Of a DNA stretch of 56,441 nt, positions 18,401 through 28,800 are shown in pieces. Position numbers and translations under genes: made by a program. The stretch comes from Deltaproteobacteria bacterium. Lineage in GTDB: Bacteria > Desulfobacterota > Desulfarculia > Desulfarculales > Desulfarculaceae. How positions within the stretch are numbered: the stretch's first letter is position 1; each line of letters begins with the position of its first letter. The stretch lies in the NCBI GenBank assembly GCA_020444205.1, contig JAHLLJ010000010.1, forward strand, positions 1 to 56,441, given 5' to 3'. The notes beneath the pieces are model-generated. The model ran no database searches, had not been told where the DNA came from, and was given only the letters and a program-made list of their open reading frames with translations.

Positions 18401-21400
18401 GAATTCGAGCCCTGCGGGCAGGGCCGCAAGCGGCTCGCTAAAGTCGGGATACTCAAAAGACTTCATGCGGTTGGCTACACAGTCGCGCGGAGCCTGGTAA
18501 AGCCGTTCAACCGCCTGGCGGTAAACCGCAGAGCCTGAAAGCCCCCGCAGGGCGGTCCGCTCCGCTGTGGTCAACGGGCCGTCTATCATCAATAGCCCCT
18601 GGTCCGTATCATGGGATATCCGCGAAGCCAATCCGGCGGGCCACACCAGGCCGCCGGGCAATGAACTGAGTTCCGTTTGATAGCTCATGCGGCCGCTCAG
18701 GGTGTCGATTACCTGGCTGACCTGGTCAGGGTGCCAGCGCAGGCTGGAAAGGCGCTTGGCGGTTTCATCTCCGGCCGGGTCCGGCTTCACCGCAGTTTCA
18801 TTCCAAATTTTATGCATCCCGCCGCGGATCTCATCCAGCACCAGGGCGATGGTCTTATCATCAGGCGCCACCCCTGTGCCTTCTGCGAAGCGGTGGGCCA
18901 GCACATAGTCCAGACCGGCAATACTGAAACCCGAGTCCTTTATCCGGTCAATCAACCTGGTGAAACGCAGTAGGTTTTCAGGGTGGTCGGGATCAAAAGG
19001 ATCAAGACCGGAAAGCTTCTTAAAGGACAGCACCTCGCGTAGCGAGATTCCCACACCTTCAGCCAACAGAGCGTAGCGGTGGATTCTGGAAAGGTTGGCC
19101 AGGTTCAATACATCGGCCTCCGGACCTGATGCGGTCAAAAGAGCCAGCTCCGTTGAGGTAATCCCGGTGGCGGCCATGACCGTGGAGGCGTGCAGGGAAA
19201 TTTTGGCCCTGCCCGGATCGCTGGAAACGATGGCCAGCTCTTCACCATCCAGCTCAAAATCCGGGTCCACCGGCTGGATGACGGACGGATTGAGAAACAG
19301 CCGCTCATATAGAGGGTTGGATCCATCAGTATTGAGATCAGACCAGAAGGTGAGCGACTGTTCCACCGTCAGGTTAAGGTCCGTGCGCACCCGCTGCACA
19401 TGGGCCAGTTGCACCATCAACCGGTCATTGAGCCGCTCCACACCGCTGGCGGCGTCACTGGAAAATGCACTGATGGCCCGGTCCAGATCCCGCATGCTCC
19501 AGCCCAGTTTGCGCCACAGCCTGACAAAGCGGTGGGCCCGGACCAGGGCGTTGGCGTCCAGGTTTTCTATGATCAGTTTGGCGGTGTCGCAGGTTGTCAG
19601 GTCCTCCGGGTCAGCCGAGACGATGTGTAGGCTGGAATCCGGATTGACGAAGCTGGTACGTAAAAGCCCTAGCAAGTCGGCGTAGGTGAGCTCCGACCCC
19701 TCCAAGAACAGCCTCACGTGGCGCAGAGCGGTTACCCAGCTCAGGCGTCTTTTTATGTCGCGGCCCGAGGTCGGATTGTAGACCGTCACCAGGTTGCCGA
19801 CCCGCTCCATATTCCAAAAATTCCATATCTCCGTCTTTTCGGCCGTGGTGATGCCGCCGGATCCGGTGTTGAGCAGCCAGGTGCTGCGTCTGTTGCGGCT
19901 GCCGCTGAGTATGCGGATAAAAGCCGGGCCCTGCCCCAGGAAGGGATAGCGCTTCCATGCCCCCTCCCGAGCGATATACACACCGTTCATGGCAGGGTCG
20001 GTATGGTCCTTGACCAATACCAAATTGCCATCATGAACCCGGACCCCATCCAAGGTGCCCAGGCCCGATAGCGTCAGCGCTCCGCCTTCGTCTCCTACGG
20101 TGGCGTGGTTCACCAAAGCCCCACCGGTGATGATCTGGCGTTCAATGGAGGGCAGCTTCAGGTATTCCCCGGCTATTGCCACATCGCTCAGCGCCGCAGC
20201 AGGATCACTGCTGCAAAAATCGCTCATCAGCTCAAAGCGCTTAAGCTTCATCTGCCCCAGATAGGTGTCCGCCTCCTGCCACCACAGGTCGAAAGGCAGG
20301 CTCCAAGGGAACACTGCCGCACGCAGCCGGTCATAGGCCACGGGATTGGTGTGCTGCGGGCTTACGCTGCGTTCGGCGCTGCTGCCCGAGGTCTGATTGC
20401 CCAGCGCGGTGACCTGCAAGGCCGAAGATGAACCGCTCCTATTAATCACGGCCAGCCTGGTGCGGTCCGTCAGCAGCCAGTGTTTGGAGGGCTCGACCAG
20501 CACCACGCTGCAGTCATCGCCAAAATCGATGCCCTTTTGGGAAAAGGCTTGGCGCAACGAAGTGGATATGGTGCGGTTGTTAAGCTGTGTCCTATAGCCG
20601 CCCGATATGCTGAAAGGCTGGAAGGGCGCGATGCGGTTCTCCAGCACTTCATTCACCAGGTCGATATAGGGCAGCACAGTATCGGTGTTCTCGCAGGTCA
20701 GCTCGATATTGCCCAGGTCAGGCCGCCGCTCGAATAGTACATCCTTGGCCGTGGTAGCCACCTCAGCGCCGCCGGGCAGGGTTTTGGTTTGTTGGCGCTC
20801 ATTCAAAAAAGCCAAAAGTTCGGCCAGGTAGGCCGAAGGGCTGTAGACCGACTGGCAGTGGTTGCAGGAGCACAGATCCAGCGAGCCGAACAGGGTTTCG
20901 ATGTCCGGGATGCCCTGTTCATCTGGTCGCTTGAACACCCTCATGCCTATGGCGTTGAAGCTGGGGCTGTAGCTGGCGAACAGGTTCAGGGCCGTGGCGG
21001 CAATGTGTGAGGCCTTTTGATAGACCAGTTGGGCCTTCATCTCGCCGCCCAGTATCATTTTATGAGTGTTCACAAAGGAGCGGCGGTCCAGGGCGGCAAT
21101 GGCCAGGGAGGAATCCAGACCGCTTTTCACCAGCCCCATCATTCCATCATAATGCGTAGTCAGCTTGGCTACTCGCTGCAGCTTAAGAACATCCATGCGC
21201 ATTGCACTACGGTTGCGGATACCGGTCAGTATGAATTGGTTATCCGACAGGAACTGATCCAGGTTGGTGGCTTTGAGATCGAAGGGCGCAGCCTGCTTGG
21301 TCAGGTTGCTAAAGAACCGGCGTACATCGCTGGTCTGGCTGGCGTCCTTTTGGATGCGATGGGCGATGCGGCTCGTGGGGATAGTGTCATCCAGAATGCG

Positions 21401-22777
21401 CTCCAGGGTTGCCGCATATACTTCGGTTTTCTTTTTAGCAGTCTTGCCGGGAATCGATTTGGGGTGGCGCTGATCTTGGGGCACATCAAGGCTGTTGATG
21501 ATGTCCTGCCATTGCTTGGTCCCGTACGCAGCCAGGTCCCCAAAGGTTTTGAATTTTCCATTCTGCTTTAGGCCCAACAGGTGCTTTACCAGCGGCAGGT
21601 GGTTTCCGGTAAGGGCACCGAGCTGCAAGGTGATCTGCGCATCCGCTTTTATCCGCCGGAACTCTGGTGTCTCATTCAGCGAGGCCCAGAAATCCCCGAT
21701 CTTCCCTTTATGCTCCAAGTACTTCTTTAAAAATCTGCTGCGGGTGCGGCTGTTGCTTATGGCCAGGGCCAATAAGGAGTTCAGTGAACTGCGGCCGGTA
21801 TCATCCGTATCGGAAGCCGTATAGTCCGCTGCCTTGGCGGCGAAATCCTCGACCACGGATTTTAGGTCTTTTGCGAAACGGCCCGGAATGGTGTGTTTGT
21901 TAACCGCCGCCTTCAGGGCCCGGGTAAGGGACTGGCGGCTCTGGGCCAGAAGCTCATAGAGGTTTGTGGGCAGGTTTTCCCGGAACAGGGCATAGAACAC
22001 CTCTGGTGGTCCTCCGGTGCGGGCGGCCAGCTTATGGGCCACTACCAGGGTGGCAACCCGTTGAGGGGATTGGGCCAGTTTGCCGCTGAGCAGGGTGATA
22101 TCCTTTTGCTGTTCATCCTCGGCCAGCTCGCTGATCTCGGCGCCCGCCAGCAAGGGCTCGATCTCCTGCATGAGCTGTTCGTATTCTGACCAGGTGCCTT
22201 CAGGGCCGCCGTCCACCCAGAGCCGGGCCTTTTCCACCATCTGGGCCGAAAACATAATCTCCGATTCGGCAATGACGGTTTCCTTGCGGCTGCCCCTGGG
22301 ACGGCTGTATGCCCGCACCAGCAAATCGGCGCTGTCTTTGTCCGGACGGCTGAGCTGCTCCTCGCCGTACCAGATTTCATATATGCCTTCGGCGTTGCTG
22401 GTGGTGCTGCCCAACAGCTTTTCGGTGCGCAGTTCCTTGTCAAAGGCGCGGACCTTGACACCGGGAATGGGCAGCCCATCGCGGTAGCGCACCTCGCCGC
22501 GCACCAGGAATTGCCACTCCCGGGGCTCGGTGCCGGGCGATTCGGGCAGAGCATTCACCAACTCATCTATCTTGCCGGTCACACTGCGGGTGACTACCCC
22601 GGTGGGTCTGAGGGCATGGCGGTCCTGCAGATCGATCACGGCCTCTCGCGTGGACTTGCCGAAGTAACCCCGTGAATCCTTGATAACCGCGCCCAAAAGA
22701 CGCAGCTTGGCTTGCAGTTCGGCTACATCCGCCCCCCGCATGCGCAAAGATAGCTTCCGGTCGGTTTTAAGAGGCAT
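12479..22777 (-). CDS. TcA-type subunit of a Tc (ABC) toxin complex
   Basis: A 3432-residue protein, longer than typical TcA (about 2500). From the N-terminus: a peptidoglycan-binding-like domain (LSLRMRGADVAELQAKLRLL, 8-70), a transthyretin-like segment (about 88-180), and the virulence-protein/TcA body with the hallmark CNHCQSVYSPSAYLAELL near 635-655. A phage-tail-fibre-like insertion (LDGVRVHDG, NGVYIAREGAW) lies near 885-975. A long helical region and the C-terminal TcB-binding domain (KSVSLSIPCVTGPYTVVSCK near 3125) follow. Family knowledge: TcA pentamers bind the target cell, form the translocation channel and receive the TcB-TcC cocoon. AAAGGGGA precedes the ATG by seven bases. It follows the fused TcB-TcC gene by 74 bp. 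No classical signal peptide is seen. Confidence 0.92.
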   Translation of the reverse strand: MPLKTDRKLSLRMRGADVAELQAKLRLLGAVIKDSRGYFGKSTREAVIDLQDRHALRPTGVVTRSVTGKIDELVNALPESPGTEPREWQFLVRGEVRYRDGLPIPGVKVRAFDKELRTEKLLGSTTSNAEGIYEIWYGEEQLSRPDKDSADLLVRAYSRPRGSRKETVIAESEIMFSAQMVEKARLWVDGGPEGTWSEYEQLMQEIEPLLAGAEISELAEDEQQKDITLLSGKLAQSPQRVATLVVAHKLAARTGGPPEVFYALFRENLPTNLYELLAQSRQSLTRALKAAVNKHTIPGRFAKDLKSVVEDFAAKAADYTASDTDDTGRSSLNSLLALAISNSRTRSRFLKKYLEHKGKIGDFWASLNETPEFRRIKADAQITLQLGALTGNHLPLVKHLLGLKQNGKFKTFGDLAAYGTKQWQDIINSLDVPQDQRHPKSIPGKTAKKKTEVYAATLERILDDTIPTSRIAHRIQKDASQTSDVRRFFSNLTKQAAPFDLKATNLDQFLSDNQFILTGIRNRSAMRMDVLKLQRVAKLTTHYDGMMGLVKSGLDSSLAIAALDRRSFVNTHKMILGGEMKAQLVYQKASHIAATALNLFASYSPSFNAIGMRVFKRPDEQGIPDIETLFGSLDLCSCNHCQSVYSPSAYLAELLAFLNERQQTKTLPGGAEVATTAKDVLFERRPDLGNIELTCENTDTVLPYIDLVNEVLENRIAPFQPFSISGGYRTQLNNRTISTSLRQAFSQKGIDFGDDCSVVLVEPSKHWLLTDRTRLAVINRSGSSSALQVTALGNQTSGSSAERSVSPQHTNPVAYDRLRAAVFPWSLPFDLWWQEADTYLGQMKLKRFELMSDFCSSDPAAALSDVAIAGEYLKLPSIERQIITGGALVNHATVGDEGGALTLSGLGTLDGVRVHDGNLVLVKDHTDPAMNGVYIAREGAWKRYPFLGQGPAFIRILSGSRNRRSTWLLNTGSGGITTAEKTEIWNFWNMERVGNLVTVYNPTSGRDIKRRLSWVTALRHVRLFLEGSELTYADLLGLLRTSFVNPDSSLHIVSADPEDLTTCDTAKLIIENLDANALVRAHRFVRLWRKLGWSMRDLDRAISAFSSDAASGVERLNDRLMVQLAHVQRVRTDLNLTVEQSLTFWSDLNTDGSNPLYERLFLNPSVIQPVDPDFELDGEELAIVSSDPGRAKISLHASTVMAATGITSTELALLTASGPEADVLNLANLSRIHRYALLAEGVGISLREVLSFKKLSGLDPFDPDHPENLLRFTRLIDRIKDSGFSIAGLDYVLAHRFAEGTGVAPDDKTIALVLDEIRGGMHKIWNETAVKPDPAGDETAKRLSSLRWHPDQVSQVIDTLSGRMSYQTELSSLPGGLVWPAGLASRISHDTDQGLLMIDGPLTTAERTALRGLSGSAVYRQAVERLYQAPRDCVANRMKSFEYPDFSEPLAALPAGLEFPAALRDRVHYDHTAARLCFRGMMADSERTILLALSADTDYQSAVGKLYDAPLAYSPAPDKVYLTSTDAAGMFDTAQTAEQRFAVALEKASTYLRNTSSRGLVVRKLAEALELEAKSVELLLCEQIKALAVPGQYAIEDFLAKGFAESSPNMSVSAAAFPALFQDYIRLYKASRIINTLKIDNAQLTWLAGYLPDAGRRQVPWIYDRTLRVGWLDWSDLPVEEPAGDEPVLFGAWLRLLEICRLRDQVPLGEQTLDEVFGLARGTYPDRTAHAEVLAAALERSTGWDADEVLYLIGENGLGLRVPDDFKDEFGLAWLMRCFRRIKALGTCAAQCQAWAASSLTQQDARSIQQAVKAGYPEESWAGIAKPLRDSIRNMQRAALVSYLVHRPDDDRDETWQDSAGLYGHFLIDVEMDSQMETSRIKQAISSVQLFIQRCLMNLEGERGVVADEQADPGWGQWKWMKNYRVWEANRKVFLYPENWIEPDLRDDKTACFKSLESRLLQSEVTQASAEDAFRSYLHDLGDIARLEVAGMYRQAAGSGQPETLHVFGRTQGVPPVHYYRQRTGQRWTPWERLDLDISEAQLIPVLWNRRLYLFWPIFTEKTITPDTSAEAPTAPQKYFELGLAWSERREGKWLPRKMTAKTIRSSIPVREELNDHNKGQHVFRAAVSGSSLKIWYEHDDPGSEIRVSYPYGGGTRRVRSALVKGFHFTGCDTKVKVFTKTINGIFEPSGTVPLGMTFAERGSSPLRLPKARYSKQDSIVLSSTPGGRFNLLYPYQDHYINAAHPFFFQDDTKTFCVEPKQVRVLRHLWAVSEAVDPVAVDMIHNLYYTARFAAGFIDPLPITLALEAEGKQTFPQDDAPGPAEVSEAKTKVLAKGDRSMLSIREFLDDARLLDKKKVVPASKRELRYDFNVFYHPFTCDFTKTLERYGVDGLFRRGVQLRYQEFFPLRYKPTNAVLRSSGEPNDEYPLDEVDFSHLGAYAPYNWELFFHAPLLIAARLSQNQRFEEAQQWFHYIFDPTDASDKVAPRKFWRTRPFYEHSQADYLKQRIDKLIAMLAKGEQDPELTQQIEEWRRNPFKPHSVASMRPVAYQKTVVMKYLDNLLDWGDHLFRQDTMESINEATQLYILAAEILGPRPRTIAPRAKPQVHTSNSLAPSLAAFSNRLVDIEYMVGAPSPDSLVLSTDSPPMFVPKLLYFCIPRNDQLLGYWDTVADRLYKIRHSMNIEGVVRKLRLFEPPIDPALLVKAAAAGIDISTALTDMNAPLPHYRFNILNRKATEICAQVKALGAALLSGLTQKDAEELARLKAGHETTILGLAEGVFKKRVEETAAETAALKQSREVAVARYLHFQKLLGVKSPKTPSQGQAVADHTASAHSAIKDEQGIKMIEFERQELAKLSEANDGHETAGWLEFAASIAHVIPNFSIVTAPWGAGTSFSLGGSNLGSALSAIAGVYRTLAAEASYEGDRASRLGRLVMREHDWSLQSNLAAKEIMQIDKQLVAAEIREELAKLELANQRKQQEHAKQTEAFLRDKYTDQELYNWMTGQISSLYFQAYRLAYDVAKQAERAYRFELGLDESDFIRFGYWDSLKKGLLAGERLEQDIQRMETAYLDQNRREYELSKHVSLALLSPEALVSLRQTGTCYVELPEALFDLDCPGHYMRRLKSVSLSIPCVTGPYTVVSCKLTMLSNRTRKTAQSAPQYACSGSEDPRFNYSSGGVESIVTSTAREDSGMFQLDFNDLRYLPFEGAGAISAWRIELPASFPQFDYNTISDVILHLSFTAREGGELLKQAAVGQLRDALNNLKRARGHSGLLRLFSARHEFPEAWHGFMHPLVDSTAPHSLSFKLTQAAFPAYLREEAISINQMIVFVRPAPEIAYSQADPLVLEVTPPGAVTAETLSLTMVEGELGGLPAGAVSFSPAIELSADQSWKIEVSGIPAAMRTETEAGGATVQRLATDRVLDVGVLCLYSF

Positions 22778-22851
22778 TTTGCATTCCCCTTTCTATCGGC
22801 ATGGCCTCACCATTTAAAATGGGAATTGCCCGTGACCATCTATAATCAGCT

Positions 22852-25800
22852 TTAAAACAAGCCCATGGACCAGCTTGTTGGCATTCCCATCCTTTCCATA
22901 AACCACACGGCGCGGCCTAGCAGGCTGGACGGCGGTGCGTCCGCGCCCTGTTCCACCGCCCGCTCCGCCATGGCTCTGGCTGCGGGCTCGACCACGGGCC
23001 GAAGCGCCCGCTGCACCGGCTCGGACATAAGTAAGGGCGCCAGCGCACCGGCCGGACCGCTCATGAGCATAACCAAACCCGCCTGGGCCTCGTGGCGTTC
23101 CTGGCTGGTTCTGGCATTCCGGGCCCGATACGAAAGGTAAATAACCAACGCGGCGGTAATAGCCACACCCACACCTTCCCCTCCACCGCCGCCACCCCCG
23201 CGGGCTCCTGGTCTGGGCGCACGGGTGCTGGCTGCCGGAGCCTCAGAAGAGGGGGCCCTGCCGGCAGGCGGCGTTGCGGACCGGGATGCGGCAGCCGGCC
23301 GCGGTGGTGATGAGGATCGGGCCGCAGCCGAAGCAGCAGGTGGTCTGGCCGATCTGCCCTCAGCAGCCCCTGCACTCGGGGGGCCGGAGCCGCGGCCCGG
23401 GGTTTCCGGGGCTGGCGGTGGGGACGATCCGGATGAACCGCCGTTGGCCAGTTGCAGGCGCATGCGGACATATGCGGCCCGCTGCAAGTCCGATACGTTG
23501 CGGAAGCGCAGATGCACCAGCTGGACATGGCTTCCTTCCTGGGCGTTGATCAATATATATTCCACGACTTCCCCGGTGGCCCGTTGTATGGTCAGCTCGG
23601 TAACCATCGTGTTCGGGGCTACCCGGAATGCCGCATATGGCCTGGGGGAAACAACTCTGGTGGCGGAAATAGCGCGGGCCCCTTCTTCGCTGCGGAAGGC
23701 ATACACCCCCTCGCCATACAGCCCCCTCCCGGCGCGTAGGCCCTGCACATCGATACGGGCCATGTCATCACCCACCGTGCTCATGCCTTCTGAAGGCGTC
23801 CCGAACTCAAAGCCATAGCGCTGAAAGTCGACCACGTGATAAAAAGTTCGGTTTCCTGCTTGGGTTTCGACCGAGCGCAGCACCCGGGCTTCGCAGCGGC
23901 CTGTGGGGTCGGTGGCGTTCACCGGATTGCCGTTTACATAGCTGTAGAGGCTTCGGCCGCTGTTTCCCCAAATGGGATCGCAGCTGGTCCAGCGCCCCAG
24001 CCAGGGCGCATAGTAGCGAGCGCCGTGGTAGTACAACCCGCTTTCCGCATCACGTTCCTTTCCGCTATAGCGGTAGCGTTTGGGAATCGGTGCCAGAGCG
24101 GCGGTACCGGCCTGGAATGAGGTGCCGCCATAGGGATAGTACTCTTCGTATGAAATAACCTGGCCGATCGAATCCAGCTCCAGCGCTGTGGAACCCAGGT
24201 GGCTGCCTAGCTGGTAGCGCACAAAGGGCCTGATGTCGGAGAGCGACACCCCTGACTCTATGGTTTTAGTCTCGATCAGGGCCAGGTGCTGCTGATCGTC
24301 CACCAGTCGTAAGGTCTGCACTTCCTGGCGGACCCTCTCACCGTCGGCCCTGTATTCCCGGTGCAGTTCCAGACCGGGCAGATAGATGCGCTCTTCTTTG
24401 CGGGTGGGTTGGTCGCCCGGTCCTGCCTGGCGCTCGGTCACCTTGCGCACCCGCTGTCCGGCCGAGTCATACACATAATAGGTGGTCTCGGGCCTGCCGC
24501 CGTCATCCCTCGCCTGCCGTGCGGTGGCCTGCAGATGATCCCAATGATTCCACTGCATAAGGGGCAGATGCGGCATGGCCGTCATATTGCCGTGCCGGTC
24601 GTAGGAGTAGGAGCCGGAATCTTCCCCCACGGCAGTGCCGCTCAGCCGGTCCCCCTCCAGTGAGGGGTCCAGTAGGCTCTCTGCGTTATAGGCATAGGCC
24701 CGGCTCCAGCCCGGATGGACCGGATCAAGGCCGCTATGCGAGATCTGCAGCAGATTCCCCGCCTCATCATAGGCGAAACGCCTTAGGTAGCGTCCCATGG
24801 CGTTGCCATCGGCAGGGTGCGACAGGCCGCAGCGCCGTGAATCAGAGGGACCATTGGGTGTGGGCGGCATAAGACCGCCGGGGCTACCGCTTTGGCCCAG
24901 GTGCTCGCGGCCGGCTGCCGCAATCAGGCGGTAGAGCGCGTCATAGGTGTATTCGGTGTCGGGATCAATCCGCCGGTTACGGAAAAAGATCGTCTGCTGG
25001 GCGGCATCGTGGATGTGGGTGATATTGCCCACCGGGTCATAGGTGTAATTCAGGTCTTGCAGGGCCGCAGCGCCAGAGCCTGCGCTGTGCTGCCGTGTGG
25101 GGCGGAAAGTGAGCGGATCATACTCCCAGCCGGTGCTGGCTCCATTGCCGTATTCCAAACGGGTGCGCTGGCCCTTGGAGTCATAGTCGATTTTCGCCAC
25201 CAGCGTGGTTGCTTCCGCGGCGCCGCGTAAATTACCCTCCACCCGCTCCAGTAGATTAGCCTCGTTGTAATGCGCCAACAGCACTGTTCCATCTGGGCTG
25301 GCGGTCCTTACCGGCCGGTCCAGGGCATCGTATGCCGTGCTTATGCTGTAGGCCTCCTCTTCCAGTGAAACCGGTAAGGACCAATCCGGCAGGTCCCGGT
25401 AATTTAGGGCCAGCCGGCGGGTGCTGCGCAGCACATTGCCTTTGAAATCGAAACTCTCATTGGTCACCAGGCCGGCAGGGTCGAAGACCTCATATGCTTT
25501 GCCCCTAAGATTGAGGGCTTCCGGGTCTGCCCGGCTCTCGCCGTACACCGTGCGCCGCACCAAGCGTGGAGGACCTTCTGCCCCTTGCACCCAAATCTCC
25601 AGCGGGCGGCGCAAGGTATCGTACACGGTCCGTATGACATGCCCCCTGCTACTCCATTGATAAACCGGGTTGCCGCCCAGATCAGGCAGCATCCAGCGGG
25701 TGCCGGCGTCCTGGCTCTGGATACGTATGGCTGCTCCACCCAGACTGTAGCTGTAGCGCATGGCGCTGCGCTTACGGGCATCTATAACTTCCAGCACGTT

Positions 25801-28800
25801 GCCTTGGATATCCATTCGGGTGCGCACCGTGCAGCGCTGTTCAACTGCTCCCGCATCAGCTTCATAATGGTTGTGGGTCTGGCTCAGATAGCCCTGGCCC
25901 TGGCTGTTAAAAAAGGTTCGGGTCGGGGTGTTCGCGTGTACCGCCGCCTTTTGGGCGGCCGCCTGTTCATTCGGCCCCAGCCCACCGTCCATGCGCTGGG
26001 CGTGCCAAGTGGGCAGGTATTCATCCTCCGCCAGCCTCTGGAAATAACCGCACAGGTGGGGATCTGTGGCCGAGTCCGCCTGTAAAACGGTGTCATTAGC
26101 ATCCCAAGTTTCCTGCTCCCAGGCGTCGAATACGGTTTTTTCATAGCTGTGGTCGGCATGCAGAACTCCGATGCTGCGGCCAAGCGGATCGTAAAACAGG
26201 GTGGACGCGGCTCCCGTCTGAACCGGCTGGAATTCATGACTCGCGCTGAAAAACGGCTCGTATTGGCGCACCGGCAGCCCCTTGTTATTGAGGACCGTCC
26301 AGCCGCTGCCTATCCAGCGCACGGCTTCGATGGGTCCGCCAGGGCTCAACGGTCCCGGCTCTCCCCGGTTTTTATGATGGATTACGTTTCCCGCCCCATT
26401 GGAATATGAAAAACTGTGCATCAGCCTGGATGATTGGCCGGGTCCCAAATCGGCGTCATGGGTTTCGCGGGCAAGGGTATAGGCGGTTACGGGCTGCGGA
26501 TCAGACTGCCCGCGTGAACGTCGGTAGGCGAACAGGTCATAGACCGTGCGCTTGGTGGCCCGTCCCAATATGGAGGCTCCGTCCCGCAAGGGGTGAGCTA
26601 TATGCTCCAACACCACGGACTGAGGCAGATCGGGCTCAAATCCGGCCAGTGAGTCACCCTGACTCTCCTCCGGTTTACCTCGGTTTGCCATCCCCACCGT
26701 CATTCCCAGAGCGCAAAACGCAACCTCGGTGACATTGCGGTTGGGGTCCATAACCAATTTCGGGGCCAATACGCGGTAGTCGTTGCCGTTGGTGGTCAGG
26801 TTTCCGGCGGCATCCCGTTCTCCGGCGCTGATCCGATTTTGGGCTGGGTCCCAGGTATCCTGCACCAGCAGGCAGTATGGGTCAAAGACGGTGCCTTGGG
26901 TCTGCCCGAACGGATCCACTGAGCGGTGGGGCAAAAAGAAATGCTCGCGGGCAAAGTTCAGCTCCGGGGTTCCTGTATCCACTGTCTCCGGTGCATAGAA
27001 TATCTGGCCAGATGGGGCCCACCAGCCGGGATCGTCCCCGCACTGGACATATCCCCCCTCCAGCAGCATTTCATCGCTAACCCGGTCTTCATATGCCCGC
27101 GCCAATAGCCCAGGGGTAAACGCCAGGCTGTATGATTCGTAGGGCAGGGCCCTAGAATCCAGGCTGCCCCAGGGCAGCGGGCCGGAAAGATCGTCACTGC
27201 GGTATTTCTTGCGCACCTGCTGGGTGAGGCGCATTTGCAGCCTACCGTCTGTTGGTTCTGCCTCGTAGGGAATTGCCTCGGCTGCATCCCAGGCGCTCTG
27301 TATATCCCGGGCCGAAAAACGCAGGGTATCCGGCGGCAATTCCAGCCCGCTTAGCTCGGCGGCCAGGGCTTCATAGGGCAGCGGATTGCGGTATGCATCA
27401 TCTGTGCGGACCGCATTGGTGAACCGGTTCTCATTGAGGGTTATCCGGGTCTGCATCTGGGGCATGCGTTCTTCGGGCGCCAGGGCCGGGTCAGCGGTCC
27501 GGCGGCCATAGGATACGGTGGCCGATTTTCGGATATTGCCGAAGCGATCCACCTGCAACACCAGCTCATGGCTTATGCGCGGATCGGCGGGCTTGCGCTC
27601 GTAGTTGTAGTGTATGATCTCCAGCGGATGGGCGAAAAAAACGGCGTGACGGTTTTCCGCCCGGGGCTGCAGTAATTTAACGGTTGCGTTTGATTCACTC
27701 ACTTCATAGGGATGCGGGCTTTGGGCCGAGCCGTCCAAGGCGTAGACCTCTTTACGCAGCAAACTGCTTTTAAGCGCCCGGTATGCTTCCCGCATCTCCC
27801 CGGTGCTCAGCCCCGGCGGCAGGATTGTGTCAGGCAATAACTGGGCCTGAAACTCTGGCCCGCCAAGACCCGGCTCACGGTAATACTCCGTTTCAAAGTG
27901 CCTTGAGACTGCGGCCCCTTGCAAATAAGCCCCGGTGTGAAACCAGGTCCGGGTCAAAGTGGGAGGCACAAAGGACGCCTGATCAAGGTTGGCCGCCGTA
28001 TCTCCATCTCCTGCACCGGCCAGCCAGGCGTACTCCTCGGTGTCCCATTCCTCAACCATGCCGAAGCCCCGGAACTCGCGCTCCTCACCGTCGAAATAGC
28101 CGTGATGGTAAGCATAGCGTTTGACAAAGCGGTGGTTCAGAATCCGGTCAAGGGTCTCAATGCGCTCGACCACTTGAACCGGAAAGGGCAGCCGGGTTTT
28201 CCAGGGTTTTCCCGCCGCTTGGTCCTCCAGATAAAACCGGGTCGATGGCGCGTAGCTGAATCTGGTCTCGCCGCCCAGGTTGTTCACCAGTGATACCAGC
28301 AGATGGGGTTTGACCCCGCCGGTGAGTTCAAGGTAGCGCAAAGGAGCGTCGCGGTCGGCCGGCAGGGCCGAGGACCACACCAGACAGGCGGTGCCGTTGC
28401 CCAACAGGTCCAAGACCGCCAGCGATGATCGGCCGCCGGGATGAGGAAAGTCCTCGATCAGGTCCCCTTTGCGCCAGCTGTTGCCTGATTCATTGAGATA
28501 TAGCTGAACTCCGTTTTTTCCCTGGTAAACAAGGTCAACCACTCCGCAACCGTCGATATCGGCCAGGTGCAGCCGGGTCTGTTCGAACTGGTCCTGCTCA
28601 TCAAACCAGGGGCTATTATCCATGGTCACCTTGGGGCCGAAGCGTCCGTAGCCCAGGTTTGGCCAGTAACAGACCTCCCCGTTGCGGATGCGCACCAGGT
28701 CGCTCAGCCCATCGCCCGACATATCCGCCAGATGCACCGTCTGGGTGCCATCGGCCAACACCAACCGGGGACCCTGGTCCTCATCAAACGGCTGTATGCT

